64,000 nucleotides of DNA from Pipra filicauda (GCF_003945595.2 NW_024104447.1:682001-746000), one strand, 5' to 3'; counted from the first letter of the stretch, positions 36,350-49,403 are shown. Notes: generated from the letters alone by a model not told the origin. Translations and numbers: made by a program.

Positions 36350-38384
36350 CCTTAGAGAAGAAAACCACCATTTATTTTGTCACATTTTTTTTTTACATCA
36401 TCTTCTTCATACAACTGTTTCATTGTAACATTAATACATTTAAAAAAAACACACCAAGATAGCTTGCAAAATTATATATATTTTAATATCCAAAAAAGTA
36501 CATTGCATATATATAGTAGCAAAAGCCCCATTTCCATGGGTAATTTTTTCAAATACTTCAATTTTGCGATTATTGCAGTAATGTTACTTATAAACACCCC
36601 GAGAGCACTAAGACCTAAAGGGATTAGCTTGATCTTCTTTTTCCACTTTGTTAAATAATGGCATCAGTGCTTCTGTTCAAAGTTCTGAGCAGACTCCAGA
36701 GCTCTGGGTTCAGACTCTCCTGCAATCGGATGCACATGGACCAGACCTTGCCCCCACACAGAGCCCCAGAGGTTGTGTCTAGACTAGATTAGATAGTTGT
36801 GATCCTGTTAATTGGTTGCCAGTTAATACAAGTCATTTAATGGGTTCTACATGTAAACCTCACCCCCCAGACATCTGTTCTAAAACCCAAATATTTGTGG
36901 TTCACCCTCTGTTTATGGCACCAAACCATCAAATTAACATGTGCAAAACTAGAGATGGCTGACAACTTGGGAATGTTTCAAATTTCAAGGAAAAGCCCCG
37001 ACAGGAGGCATCAAAAAGGAGGTGGTTGATAATTTTATTGATGAAGTGGTTAAGATCTTCCCGAAGTTAAAGATTTTAGTGAAAAACAATCACAAAATAT
37101 TTAAATATGCTTTAAAATTTGTGCATGTTTTCAATCAGCTTCAATGCAAACATGTGAGCGAAGTGGAGTTAATTTGCAGACAACTACAACAGATTAATAT
37201 GAGAAAATACTCTACTCTAGACAAACTCAGGGCGATCTGGAAGGTTTCTGGCAACTTTGGGGTCAATTATGGATCCAATTGCAGGATCAAGGCTATCTCC
37301 AACAGATACATTACTCATGTCTTATTTTTTATTTCTTTTTTTTTTAGCAAAAAGTACAAAGCTACAGCCCAAATGTACAGATTGAAAAGATGTACAAATT
37401 ACATTAAAAAAAATAAAACAAAAACAGACCGAGCTGGCAGTAAAAAAAAAACAAACCTGCATTTGTGACCGAGGTCAACTCGTTTTATTTACTCTTTCTT
37501 TTTTAAAACTGTGAGATATAGGGAAAAATAACTCTGCATAATTTATACAGTAATTTGCCTTGATTTGTTGACCCTTTGGACGACGGTCTGACAAACGCAC
37601 AGCGTTCGCGAATCGCTACATCGAGAGGCCCCTCGGGCTCTGGCACCGCCCGGGGACCTGCTGTCATTTATTTCACTTCACTCTGCTTTCAAGGAATGTC
37701 TGTGCTTGACACCACGTCACGTTTTGTTCTGGTTTCTGATGTTTCTGGAGTTAAGACACATTCTAATGGAGTTGTACACTCTAGAAAAGTTCCTTCAATG
37801 CCCTTTACTTCTTAAAATATACATGTACATATATATATATGAATATATATATATATATTTAATTTCCAGTTGGGTGAAAAAAAATCCTCATCTGCCTTAA
37901 AGCTAAGATTCCAGTTGTGGTCCCCTGCAGCCCAGTGTCCTCCACTTAACAGTCAAATTGCCTACGTGCTCCACAGTGAGAGAAAACCCCAGGTAGTCAT
38001 CCTTTCCTACGACCCACTGGTGGATCTATGTCTTGTCAAAAGCCTTTGAATCCTTGAAAATTTCTCTAAGAATCTTTCCAGGTAACGGTGAACAATCTTC
38101 ATCATCACTTCCTACAGAGGACATAAGCATCAAACCCCAAGGAAATGCAGAGTACTGGCCCACAGAAGCATCTCTCCATCTCTCCATCTCTCTCAGTTCA
38201 AGACACAAGAGGCAAAGTTACAAAAGTAAAAGGTTTGGTCCAGAAATAACCAATATCCAGTTTTAATTCTTCCCCAGAAAGGCCACAATTATCCATTGAG
38301 GGTCCCCCAAAAAAACCATAAAAATCCCAGAAGTAAAGAAAAAGTCCAACCAGACTCGTGAAGGCCCCGTGGAGCTGAGAGCAC
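36350..38384 (-). other. FLI1: Probable FLI1 3' UTR
   Basis: AT-rich sequence following the FLI1 stop codon on the minus strand, with no splice or coding signal. It carries several minus-strand AATAAA signals (37667-37672, 37484-37489 and the most distal at 36371-36376), three miR-145 seed matches (37864-37871, 37909-37916, 38256-38262), a TA-rich run (37815-37862), a GAGATG tandem (38160-38196) and an unusual CpG-dense patch (37578-37655). A length of about 2 kb is inferred from the last poly(A) signal. Confidence 0.6.
36371..36376 (-). terminator. Candidate distal poly(A) signal for FLI1
   Basis: tttatt on the + strand is AATAAA on the minus strand. It is the last canonical hexamer seen before the sequence loses its 3'-UTR-like AT richness. 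Alternative upstream signals exist, so several 3' ends are possible. Confidence 0.4.
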
Positions 38385-39878
<1,494 letters not shown>

Positions 39879-39926
39879 CTGGATTGGCAAGGCGGCTGCT
39901 GGTGGGCCCCAGGACTTGATAGGGAT
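39879..39926 (-). CDS. FLI1: FLI1 48-nt linker exon (DPYQVLGPTSSRLANP)
   Basis: Small exon joining the linker to the ETS domain. It encodes D-PYQVLGPTSSRLANP-G with split Asp and Gly codons at the ends. It matches human FLI1 except Ile to Val. The acceptor is a T-rich tract ending in tag at 39927; the donor is aggtgagt. Phase 1 at both ends fits the flanking exons exactly. No independent domain: it lies just N-terminal to the ETS fold. Confidence 0.96.
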
Positions 39927-41630
39927 CTAAAAAAACACCCAGCAAACTGACTTTAAAAAACATTTCACCAAAAAGAAACAACAGTTCATTATGTTTATTC
40001 CAGAAACCAAATTTTCATTTTCTTTCTTGACTGTTTCTGCCCCTTCTCCCAGGGCCTGGAACAGACCCAATGTGCTCCTTCTTTCTTTCTTTCTTATCAA
40101 ACAACCACCAATTATTTCTGGAATCCCAAATGGCACAGTGTTTGTGGCACTGGTCTCAGCCTGCTTTCCCAGTCTGTAATCCCTCTGGACATACCCTACA
40201 CTGATGTGTCAACTAGAAAACATGAAACATGGGAAAAACCACTGTGGGATAGTAGAAAATAACAAATCAGGGTAAAATATATTTCTCCTAATAAAAAGAG
40301 CTGGACAGCAGACAAGATTCTCAGATTCACTTGTTAGCAGCTGAGCTTGCTGCCCTCTGAGGTCCATGGAACATTCCCCCAACTCTCCCTTTCTGAAGCA
40401 AACAGAGCATTGGACAAATGAGAGTACCAGGAGTTTGTCCCTGGCTCCAGCGAGGCTGAGTGTTTCTTGAAAACCCCACAAAGTATTTATTAGGAGTAAA
40501 TTCCTTCCCTTTTCGTGGGGCCTCCTCAGCCCTAATCTCTGCACTTCTCCTTTGCCTGTCTCTGGTTTTGGTGATTTGGGTCTGAAGTGTTTGCTGGTGG
40601 ATTGAATCGATGCCAAAAGCACCAACCCTCTGAAATAAAGCAGGGGGATGGAAAGCAGCTGTGCAGGGCAGGGCAGGGGGTGCTGAGCCTTTCAAAGGAC
40701 CTGGGGGAGCAGCAGGAACTGCAGTGCTCCCTGCCCAGCGGGGTCTGCTCATCTCCTTTGGCTCGGGCTGCTTTGGGACGGAGGAAGCCCCGGTGGGTCT
40801 GTCTGGAGACACTTCCATGGGCACAGCTGTGCCCGAGGTGAGGAGGGGACGGGTTGGCACAGCCCCACACCTGCTCCACAGCCTTGGGATGAGCCAGAGG
40901 GGATGAGCCAAGGCGAGGAGCCACAGTGACTGGGGTGGCACAGGGATGTTCCTTTGGCACGTGGAAGGACAGAGCAGCAAACCAAAAACCCTTTGGAACA
41001 GTCACTGACCCTGTGGAGTCACTGCCTTGAGGCCTCCCTGGGAGGCTCTGCCAGCTTGGCACAGAGTCACAGAATGTTGGGAGGGACCCACAAGGACCAT
41101 CCAGTCCAACCCTCAGCCCTGCACAGGCCCAGCCCCAAGAGTCCCACCCTGTGCCCCAGAGGATCAGCCAAACCCTCCTGGAGCTCTGGCAGCCTTGGGG
41201 CTGTGCCCACTGCCCTGGGGAGCCTGGGCAGTGCCCAACCAGCCTCTGGGGGAAGGACCTTTGCCTGAGATCCAACCTGAGCCTGCCCTGACACAGCTCC
41301 AGCCATTCCCTGGCTGCTGTCCCTGCTCCCCCAGAGCAGAGCTCAGTCCCTGCCCCTCCTCTGCCCCTGCCCAGGAATTGGAACTGCACTGAGCTCTCCC
41401 CTCAGTCTCCTCTTGTCCAGCTGAAAACACCAAGTGCCCTCAGTGTCCTCCCACGGCTTCAAACCAAGGCCCTTTCCCACCTTCATTGCCTCCTTTGGAC
41501 ACTCTCTTGGAGCTTTAGATCTTCCTTATATTTTAGTGTCCAAACCCACGGCTGGGTCTGCCTCTGGCACATTCATCCCCCCAGTGTGGGACCACTCCAG
41601 GTGCTCCAGAGGGACAAAGCCAACACTCAC
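39927..41630 (-). other. FLI1: FLI1 intron, largely occupied by a CR1 element at its 5' side
   Basis: Donor gtgagt at 41630 and acceptor at 39927. About a third of the intron is the CR1 copy at 41059-41610, which begins only about 20 bases after the donor. The rest has no recognised feature; a short (TTCT)n run is at 40076-40094. Confidence 0.85.
41059..41610 (-). mobile_element. CR1 LINE 3' fragment, about 550 bp
   Basis: Reading the + strand: tail 'cacagaatgttgggagggac', 'catccagtccaaccctcagc', 'ggcagccttggggctgtgcc', then the more 5' CR1 blocks 'cctttcccacc...cctcctttggacactctctt' up to a loose match around 41600. It is the longest CR1 copy in the window and is on the same strand as FLI1. 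Frames of over 200 codons across it do not match an intact LINE protein. Confidence 0.88.
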
Positions 41631-41693
41631 CTGGCTGGGGCCGCTGCTGCTCCGTTGTCTTGTTCACATTTTGTGTCCCTGCAACAGGAGGGC
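41631..41693 (-). CDS. FLI1: FLI1 63-nt linker exon (PPVAGTQNVNKTTEQQRPQP)
   Basis: It encodes the linker between the Pointed and ETS domains. It aligns with human PPLGGAQTISKNTEQRPQP and has one extra Gln. The exon starts with gc, which completes a Ser codon (A|GC) from the previous exon, and ends with G, completing Asp in the next. The acceptor is ctgtctccccag at 41694; the donor is gtgagt. Substitutions are frequent compared with the invariant ETS exon, as expected for an unstructured linker. Confidence 0.93.
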
Positions 41694-42925
41694 CTGGGGA
41701 GACAGAGAAAGAGCTTGTTTGTACCAGGACAGAAGGGGAGGAATGAACAGAGGACAGGCAAGTACAAGACACATCAAACAGGAATAAACTGGCTGGCAGG
41801 GAAAGGTTTCCTAAGCCTAAGGGCTGATATTTTTGAAATTGCACTATAAAGTTTAGAGATTTCACTAGAAATTAAAAATTTTACTGTAAAGTGAAAATCC
41901 GCAGATGAGGCAAGAAAAATATTGTTATTATAGATATTTATATATATAATTATTATTGATGTTTATTAATATCCTAAAGATGCAATGAGGCAAGGAAAAT
42001 ACTATGTAGATACTTTATTAACTTTCTGTCTGTCATTGCAACTTAACTTCCATTCTTTTAACTTCCATTCTCTAGTTTGCACCCATGTTGTAAGCAGAAA
42101 ATTGGATTTTTCGAAATGTGTAAATTCTGACCTCCTTCCACGTTGGAACATTTTTCCACATTTTTTGCAAACGCAAGTTCTTTTTTTTTTAAGCAAGACT
42201 TTTAGGCCAAAAAAATTGGGGTTTATAGAAAAAAATAAATTGAAGTTTCTTTAGGGTTTGCATAGCTCAGAAAGCTGCAAAGTGAAGGCAGTGTGATCTG
42301 TCAGCCGGGCTCTGCCGTGTTTATTTACAGCCAGTAGTATCTTGCTGAGTGGGAAATGTGCCCACCTTGGAGGGCTGCACAGGGAAACAGGAGTGGAAAC
42401 GGGGCAGTGTGGCTGTGTCAGCTGGCTATGCAGCTAACACACAGTTTTTAGGGACAAGGAACTGATATTTCTGATGACTGGGAATTCCAGGACACTCTAA
42501 ACCCAGCGAGAGCAAGAGCAGTGTGTGAGCAGAGCTTGTGCAGGGGAGCCCTCTCTGCCTGCTGGACTCTGCCTGGAGTTTTGCTTTCTGGAAAGTTGTA
42601 AGAAACTCTCAGATCTGCCCAAATGGTCCATGTCTGTCCCTAAAAGCATCACCCCACAATACAGGTGGGTGGTAACACGGAGTCTGTACACAGGGTTTGC
42701 TCCTGGTCCCTTGATCAAATCCTGCAAATATTAGAGGTTTCTGCTCTCACCTTTAATACATGATTCAGTGATAAAAATAGTGGGGTCTGTTTCTATTTCT
42801 CTCCATAACATAATTCCAGCTCTTATCTTACTGACTGTCCATGAATTTTCCACCTTTCTGGTGCTCCCACCACCTCATTTTGATCTTCCATTGCACAATT
42901 TGTGATCCCCATTGGGACAATTTAC
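41694..42925 (-). other. FLI1: FLI1 intron
   Basis: Donor gtaaat at 42925-42920 (a weaker match to the consensus) and acceptor at 41694. AT-rich around 41820-42240. No repeat family is recognised. Confidence 0.8.
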
Positions 42926-42988
42926 TTTTGGAGAGGCCAGAACTCACATTACTGCCCCATCCTGCTCTCCTGACTGCAGAGGAGGGAC
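42926..42988 (-). CDS. FLI1: FLI1 63-nt linker exon, diverged (PSSAVRRAGWGSNVSSGLSK)
   Basis: It corresponds to the human segment [21 protein letters not shown]. Here it reads PSSAVRRAGWGSNVSSGLSK between a split Gly (G|GT, Asp in human) and a split Ser (A|GC). One codon has been lost (Y-D-S became S-A). The core VRR.xxWG.N and SGL.KS is kept, and intron phases match both neighbours. The acceptor (tctttcacaagtag) has a short pyrimidine tract and the donor is AAAAgtaaat, both weak. The exon has the same phase at both ends, so skipping it would keep the frame. In human FLI1 this segment belongs to the linker. Confidence 0.88.
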
Positions 42989-43489
42989 CTACTTGTGAAA
43001 GACAACAGGCACAGAGGGCTGGAATCACCTTTTCCTAGAAAAACCTTGCAAGAATCTGGCTTGGGATCATGGTCCCAACTGGCTTGGAATCCTGTAGGTC
43101 TGTATTTTTGTCTCTCCCATATCCCCTGTGCTCCCCTGGGCCCCTCACAAAGACAAGGGGGTGTAAATAGGGGTGTAAATAGAGTTGGGATTGTTTGGGA
43201 AGTTCTTGAGCCTGATCTTGAAGTCCAGTCATGGCACCCAATGGAATTTAGAGCATGACTCATCCCATCCAAAAGCAGATCCACTTCTTTTATCCCAAGA
43301 TTCAGAAGAGCAGGGGCAGAAAAGGAGGATGAAATGATGATGAAAAGGAGGATGAAAAGGGGATTTTCAATCCAGGGAGGCTGAAGACTCGAGGCACAAG
43401 AAGGTTATTTTAAGGAAAGGGAAAAGGTGGAAAAGCGTCTTCCCAAGTGACATTCCAAGTGTCCCTCTGCCCCTGCTGTGCCCGTCGGG

Positions 43490-43772
43490 CTGCACAGCTC
43501 CCTGTGGATACATCCCAGGGCACGGCAGGACTGCACAGCTCCCTGTGGATACATCCCAGGGCACAGCAGGACTGCACAGCTCCCTGTGGATACATCCCAG
43601 GGCACGGCAGGACTGCACAGCTCCCTGTGGATACATCCCAGGACACGGCAGGACTGCACAGCTCCCTGTGGATACATCCCAGGGCACGGCAGGACTGCAC
43701 AGCTCCCTGTGGATACATCCCAGGACACGGCAGGACTGCACAGCTCCCTGTGGATACATCTCCAGGCACTTG
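43490..43772. repeat. 41-bp minisatellite, 7 units
   Basis: Units begin (ctgcacagctccctgtggat...) at 43490, 43531, 43572, 43613, 43654, 43695 and 43736, an exact 41-bp period. Differences are single bases (ggcacggc/ggcacagc/gacacggc); the last unit is partial. The unit has no stop in several frames, so the overlapping repetitive frames on both strands are artefacts. Confidence 0.96.
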
Positions 43773-44094
43773 CACATTCCTGCCGGCGCTGGGAAAGCCG
43801 CTGCAGCTTTGAAATTCCAGCCCTCTGGTTATTGGCATGGAAAGGAAAACACGGAGGGAAGGGGAGGGAGGGGAGAAAGAGGAGGAGGGAAGAGAGGGGA
43901 GTGGGGGGAAACAGAGCTCGTGTAATCTGCCCGGTTTTATTTTTGTTTTAATTATTTGGTTTTTTCCCTTTTTGCAGAAACCACAAACCCCACTGCAAAT
44001 AGATCAGACTGAAAAACAAACCGCTACGGTTTCAGCCGGGGACTGAGTGGGATGGGACAGCCCGGGAAGAGGGAGGGGACAGCCCCAGCCACGC

Positions 44095-44420
44095 TGTCCC
44101 AGAAGGGAGCCCTGATCCCAGAAGGGATCCTTGTCCCAGAAGGAATTCCTGTCCCAGAAGTGTTCCCTGTCCCCAGAAGGGATCCCTGATCACACAAGGG
44201 ATCCCTGTTCCCGAAGGGATCCCTCTCCAAGAAGGGATCCTTGTCCCAGAAGAGAACTCTGCCCCCCAGAAGGGATCCCTGATCACACAAGGGATCCCTG
44301 TCCCCAGAAGGGTTCCCTGTCCCAAAGGGATCCCTGTCCCCAGAAGTGATCCTTGTCCCCAGAAGTGATCCCTGTTCCCAGCAGTGATCCCTGTCCCCAG
44401 CAGTGATCCCTGTCCCCCCT
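44095..44420. repeat. Degenerate ~20-bp minisatellite rich in GGGATCCCT
   Basis: About 15 imperfect units of the form tcc(c)cagaagggatccctg with spacing 17-25. A two-part sub-block ('gatcacacaagggatccctg') recurs at about 44188 and 44280, which suggests duplication of larger segments. Non-coding. Confidence 0.9.
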
Positions 44421-46159
44421 CCCGAGGCCGGACAAGGCTCAGCAGGGTTGGACACTGGTTTGCAGCCTGGTGCTTCCAGGAACTTCATCCCAAGCTCAGC
44501 CCTCAGCTTGTCCTTGCTGTAAACAAGGTGCTGCTCGCCCTGGTGGCATTTTCCTGGCTGGAAAACCATCCTGGCTCCATCCCAGTGAGCCAGAGCTCTA
44601 TCAGGGGCTGAGATCAGGAGAGCAGGGACGAGGGATGAAGCCTTTTCCCATGTCCTCCCTGCAGCCAGGCTCTGACTTCCATTTCTCCCCTGGGATCTCC
44701 TTCTGAAGGATTACAACTAGAACTATTAGAGAGATGCTTTGGGAAATATTTGGAAAAACCATGAGTCCTGCATTAAGAAAGGCAAAACCTTCAGACATTT
44801 CCACTCATTTAGATGCTAATGTACATTTTGGTTAATTCAGCCAATAAAGAGTTTGGCCCTAATGTAATGTTAATGGAAATGTCACGTGGTTATCCTGGTA
44901 AAAAGCAAGGTGGAAATTAATTTTCCAACAGAAAAATCCTTTTCAAATTGGGGAAAGTTTCTTTGCAAAAAGTACAGAACTCGTTGAAAATGTTCAGTTT
45001 TCTCTGATTTTTTGGGGTCAGGTCACTGACTCAAGTGAAGCAACTCCTACAAAGGGGTTGGTTGATTCAGTCCTTGGTGTGTTTTGAGTAAATAAATAGG
45101 CATCATCTGGAGAGATGGAGAACCCTTGTCCCAGAGGAGGAGCCTGCTTTGCTCACAGTGTCCCAGAAAGAGGGGTTTTAGCCCATAAGTGACACTATTC
45201 CAGATGTGCTGACCAGGCTCTATGGCTGGGCAGGATCAAGGCTTGGTTCAAGTTTGGCTAAGCCTGGTCAAAATTGTCATTCCAAACCTCTCTGAATGGG
45301 TTTCCTTGTAGGCTGGAGTTTTAGGATGTAAAATGTCAGCTTGGAAGTGTGAATGTGACCGTGCCCAGGTGGACTGAGTTCCTTTGCCTTAGTTCTCCCT
45401 GTATAAAGTGTGGGAATATACTGTGTTGTAGGATGAGACAGCTCTGAGCACGACTTTGCCATGGTGAGAAGGGTTAAATGCAATAATCAGCAATACAGAC
45501 ACTGCTGTTGAAGCAACGTGTGCACTCAGCTACTGCAAATTTCCAACTCTTTCTCTCCCTCTCAAAAATAATCGTCCAAATCCACAAAACTATTTTTATT
45601 TCACAAGAATCTGTGCAACGTGAAGGAACCACCCCAGCCCTCCCAGCTCCCAGGCCCAGACTCTAAAGCTGAACGTGTTCAAAGCAAAATGGAAAAGGCA
45701 GAGCCAGGGAACGTATCCAGAGACTCGGGTTCCTGCAAAAACAGATCATTCCCAGGACCTGACGCCCAGTGGCTCGAAGAGATCCTACAGAACTCCAGCC
45801 AGACAGTGACAGGGAGCCTTATCTGCCATTAAAACCACTTGGGTTTTACACCAAAACTTGCCATGCGATGGAAATTCAATTAAAAGACTTGGCCTGAGGT
45901 TCTGTCCTAGTGTAAATCAGCAAATAGCAACAGTGGAGTCGGGGGCAAATTTACACCAGCAAAGGATCAGGTCCCCATGTCTGGTTTAGACTTAAAAGGC
46001 CCCGTGGAACAACAGTCCAATGACAAATGTGTGTTCAATACAAAATGGAATTAAAGAGCAGAAAATAAATCAGAGATGCTTTCAAGAAATGTCATTGTGC
46101 AGCTGTCTGGTTTATGTCCAGCAATTCCCCAGCATGAACGCAGACTCTATTAGGAGGAA

Positions 46160-46300
46160 GGTAAAGGATATTAATAATGCTTTGCACTTTCACAGCACCT
46201 TTCAACCGAGGATCTCACAGCTTTGCAAACATTCGCACTCACTGCGCGCCCGGGAGGGAGGTTAAATATCATTTTATTTATTTGCATGCGTAAAGACACT
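46160..46300 (+). repeat. Possible ancient amniote SINE remnant
   Basis: 'aatgctttgcactttcacag', 'cacctttcaaccgaggatct' and 'cacagctttgcaaacattcg' follow a phrase order I know from old amniote interspersed repeats ('atagcacctttcatctgagg atctcaaagcgctttacaaa'). Family naming is uncertain. It ends next to an octamer ATTTGCAT. Confidence 0.45.
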
Positions 46301-49300
46301 TTCCTCAGGCTTTAGCTGCCTTTTCCAGATGAACTGACTTTCCCAGAAATCAGGCTGAGTGGAGCAGACTGTAGCACTGATCTCTGGACCCTTTCTAGCC
46401 TTGGTCTCTACTTTCTCACCCCGAATCTCCCTCACCTTCTGCCTCTCCACCCTCTGTGCCACTTGGAAATCTTCTACTGAGCAACTCCCCTTTCAGAGTC
46501 TAGTGATTCCTCTGGAATTAGGTGTAAATCAGAAGTAGCAGTGGTGAGACAGCCTGCCAGGCTCTGCAAAGGCTGAGAAAAGGCTTAAAAGATGGCCAAA
46601 TCAGGAAGGCCAAGCCTGGGCATGAGGCAGGGGGACCTGTAAAGCTCAACAGATGAGTTGGATCAGCCAAAGCTTTGCAGGTCCCTCTGGTCAGACTGTT
46701 TGGTGCAACAAAGGAAGGGCTTGATCTGGGAGTGTGTCCCAGGAATGCCAGGGCTGAGCCTGGGGTGTGGAGAGGGAGAAGGGCTGCCCACTGTGCCCTG
46801 TGGAGTGTGCAGGAGGCACTGGGATGGGAAGGGAAGGCAGCTCCAAAGCCCAGCTCACCTTTCCAGCCACCCCATGTCCCAGCTGGGGCTGTGCCCCCTC
46901 TCCTGCTGCCCAGAGCTCTGGGGCAGATTTGATCCAAACAGACTGATAGATATTGCTGGGGCAGATGGACAGACACAGAGACTCCCTTCCTTAGGAAACC
47001 AGGCTTCAAATCCCCCAGCAATCCACCCCACAGTCCCAAACCCCTGGCAGTCCTTCCAGCCTGAGTGCAGTCCCGTGAGTGAGGCACGAGGAAGGCTGTG
47101 TTTCAGATATGATGTATTAGGGAGCAAACCCTCTCTTGATAAGCTTTAAAAAGTTCTGAAAAATTAAAAACAACCCCGGTGTTTTATAAATCTGGGAGCC
47201 TGGGCCAGAGGGGGGGTTTCAGCTGAACAATAGGCTCACAGTCCCTGTGCTTCCTGAGCTGCTGGGAAGTGCTGACAGCCCCTCCATCCTGCTCTCTCCA
47301 GAGGAGCCGTTTCAGTCAAACCATTTCAGGCACTGTTTTGTGCTACCAGCCCTGATAAGGCTTTCCAGGAGAACAACATTCCCTGGGCTGGGAATATCCT
47401 CATTTTTCAGGCCTTTTTGTTCTAGGATGGATACAGTGGGGCTGGGTCATTTATGGACTAAATGCTTTAGGAGCACTATGGGGGAATCTTCTTTAGAAGA
47501 TTCAGTCTGGCAGTGTCCTTAATTGCAAGCAAGGCTGGGAAGGAACACCATGGCATGGTTTTTGTGTTCATGGCATCACTGGCAGCAGTGGCAGCTCTTT
47601 TCCAGGCAGGCACTGACTGCTTTGGGAACTGCTGGGCTTCACTGGCAGTGTCCAGAGTGCTCTGAACATCAGGGTTTTCCTGAAGTCAGGTTTTGGAGAT
47701 GGCTGGAGAAACACTTGTGCAGGACACTTGTGAGGATCTGGATTCCCCAGCACAGCAGGTGCTGAGCAACAGAGCCCACAGATCTCTGCCTGCTGGAGCT
47801 GGCAGTTCTGAAGATATTTGGGAGCTGAAGGATGGGAAGTGGTTTGTCCTAAGCCATGGAGACAGAGGGAAGAACCAGGTATCCTGGAGGATCCAGACTT
47901 AGGAGTAACTGAAGTGATCACCTGGGCAAATACTTTTTAGGGAGAGAAGGAAAGGAGGGCACAGGACCTCACAGTTCTCCTGCCTGGATGAGGACCATGG
48001 AGAATCCTGTGGATCTCAGAGCCTGCTTCAAATTCACAGCCTTCTTCCCCTTCTCCTTGCTTCACTGAAACCTGGAAGGCCAAGTCCTGCCTGGAAATAC
48101 AGTGCCTGTGCTCCCAACCCAAACAAGGCAGGTTATTCTGGAGCAGTTCCTCCTGTATTTCTGAGCCCTGGGGTTCTCCAGCAGGACACAGGCTGGTTTT
48201 TGCAAGGAGTCCTGCTTCAGACAGGATCCTGGCTTGGTGGCTGGAATTTAAATTAGCTGCTCTAAATGGGGAAAGCAGAGCCAGATGTCCTGGGGGTCCA
48301 GGCTTGGGGTTAATCTACATGGTCACTTGGGGTCTATTTTGCAGCAACTCCATTACAGGGCGAGAGGGAGCGGCGGGCACAGACCTGGAGCTGCTCCTCC
48401 CAGGGGAGGCTGTGTGTGCTGGCACTGCTCTGGCACCTTGGAAAGGGCCCAGTGCAGGCACCTGGGGACAAAACCCTCTCCTGCTGCAAACCAAACGTGT
48501 CAGCAAGGGGTGCCCAGTGCTGCATGTCCAGCCCTCACACTCTTCACTTCCCCTCCTGCAGATCCCATTGGAGATGTGGGGCTGTGTTTAGAGCCACCTG
48601 GAGAGGAGAAACCCAGACTGTGGCTTTGTGGAGGGGCAAGGAAGCCAAAACCACCTCCATGTCCTCCTAGAAACATTAGAAGGCTTGTTTTAGATGATGG
48701 CAGCAGACAAAAAAGCTGAGGAGCCCGTCAGGTCCCTCTGTAGCTCCCTCTGGCTCCGTGAACACGCTGGAACTGCTCCACACACACAGTGAGAACCCAC
48801 AGTGCCAGCAGCCAGAGCTTGTGGAGATCCAGCTGTTCTGTGCAGGCTCTGGGCTGTCAGCTGTCTGTAGGTTGGGCAGGGATGGTGGGACAGGCCTTGG
48901 AGCAGAGCAAGGTGAGAGGAGTCCTCTGGCCTTTTCCAGTGGCCACACGAGGGGGTTCATGCAAGTCTCCCAACTTCCCATCACCTTTAGCCCAGGTCCA
49001 AGTGATATGTGTGTCAAACTGTGAGGCCTCAAAATCTCAGAGCATCATTTGTTCTGCTTTTCTGCTTTTCAATTTACTATTTCTGCTAAATAAAACCACT
49101 GGCATGTGTGCCATGTCATGCTGTTTGTCAGTCGGTGTTACTGTGACTGTTCTCATGAGACTTTCCAGTGCCTTCAAGCACCAAACTCATTCATTTCTCC
49201 TCCAAGACACATTATCCTGCTCCTTGAGCTGAAGAATCACCAGGACAGGGATCGTAATTAAGTAATTCTAAGTCTCTCCACTGAGAGGAAACAACTCGCT

Positions 49301-49403
49301 GAGCACAGACTAATTTCAAAATAACTTCTATGTTATCAGGCTATCTGACTATTTCACAGTTAAAAAAATATTATCAAGACATCTTTTGCACCCTTTACAT
49401 CTG

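Noticed and set aside
37022..37468. 148-codon + strand frame (Lys/Asn/Ile-rich)
   Set aside because: It lies antisense inside the AT-rich FLI1 3' UTR, is biased only by base composition, and matches no domain I recognise.
40532..41389. Minus-strand frame of 285 codons
   Set aside because: It overlaps the CR1 fragment and intron. It is not a reverse transcriptase or other known protein and has no intact LINE motif.
43367..43951. Six overlapping cysteine-containing repeat frames
   Set aside because: The 41-bp minisatellite lacks stops in several frames on both strands; artefact.
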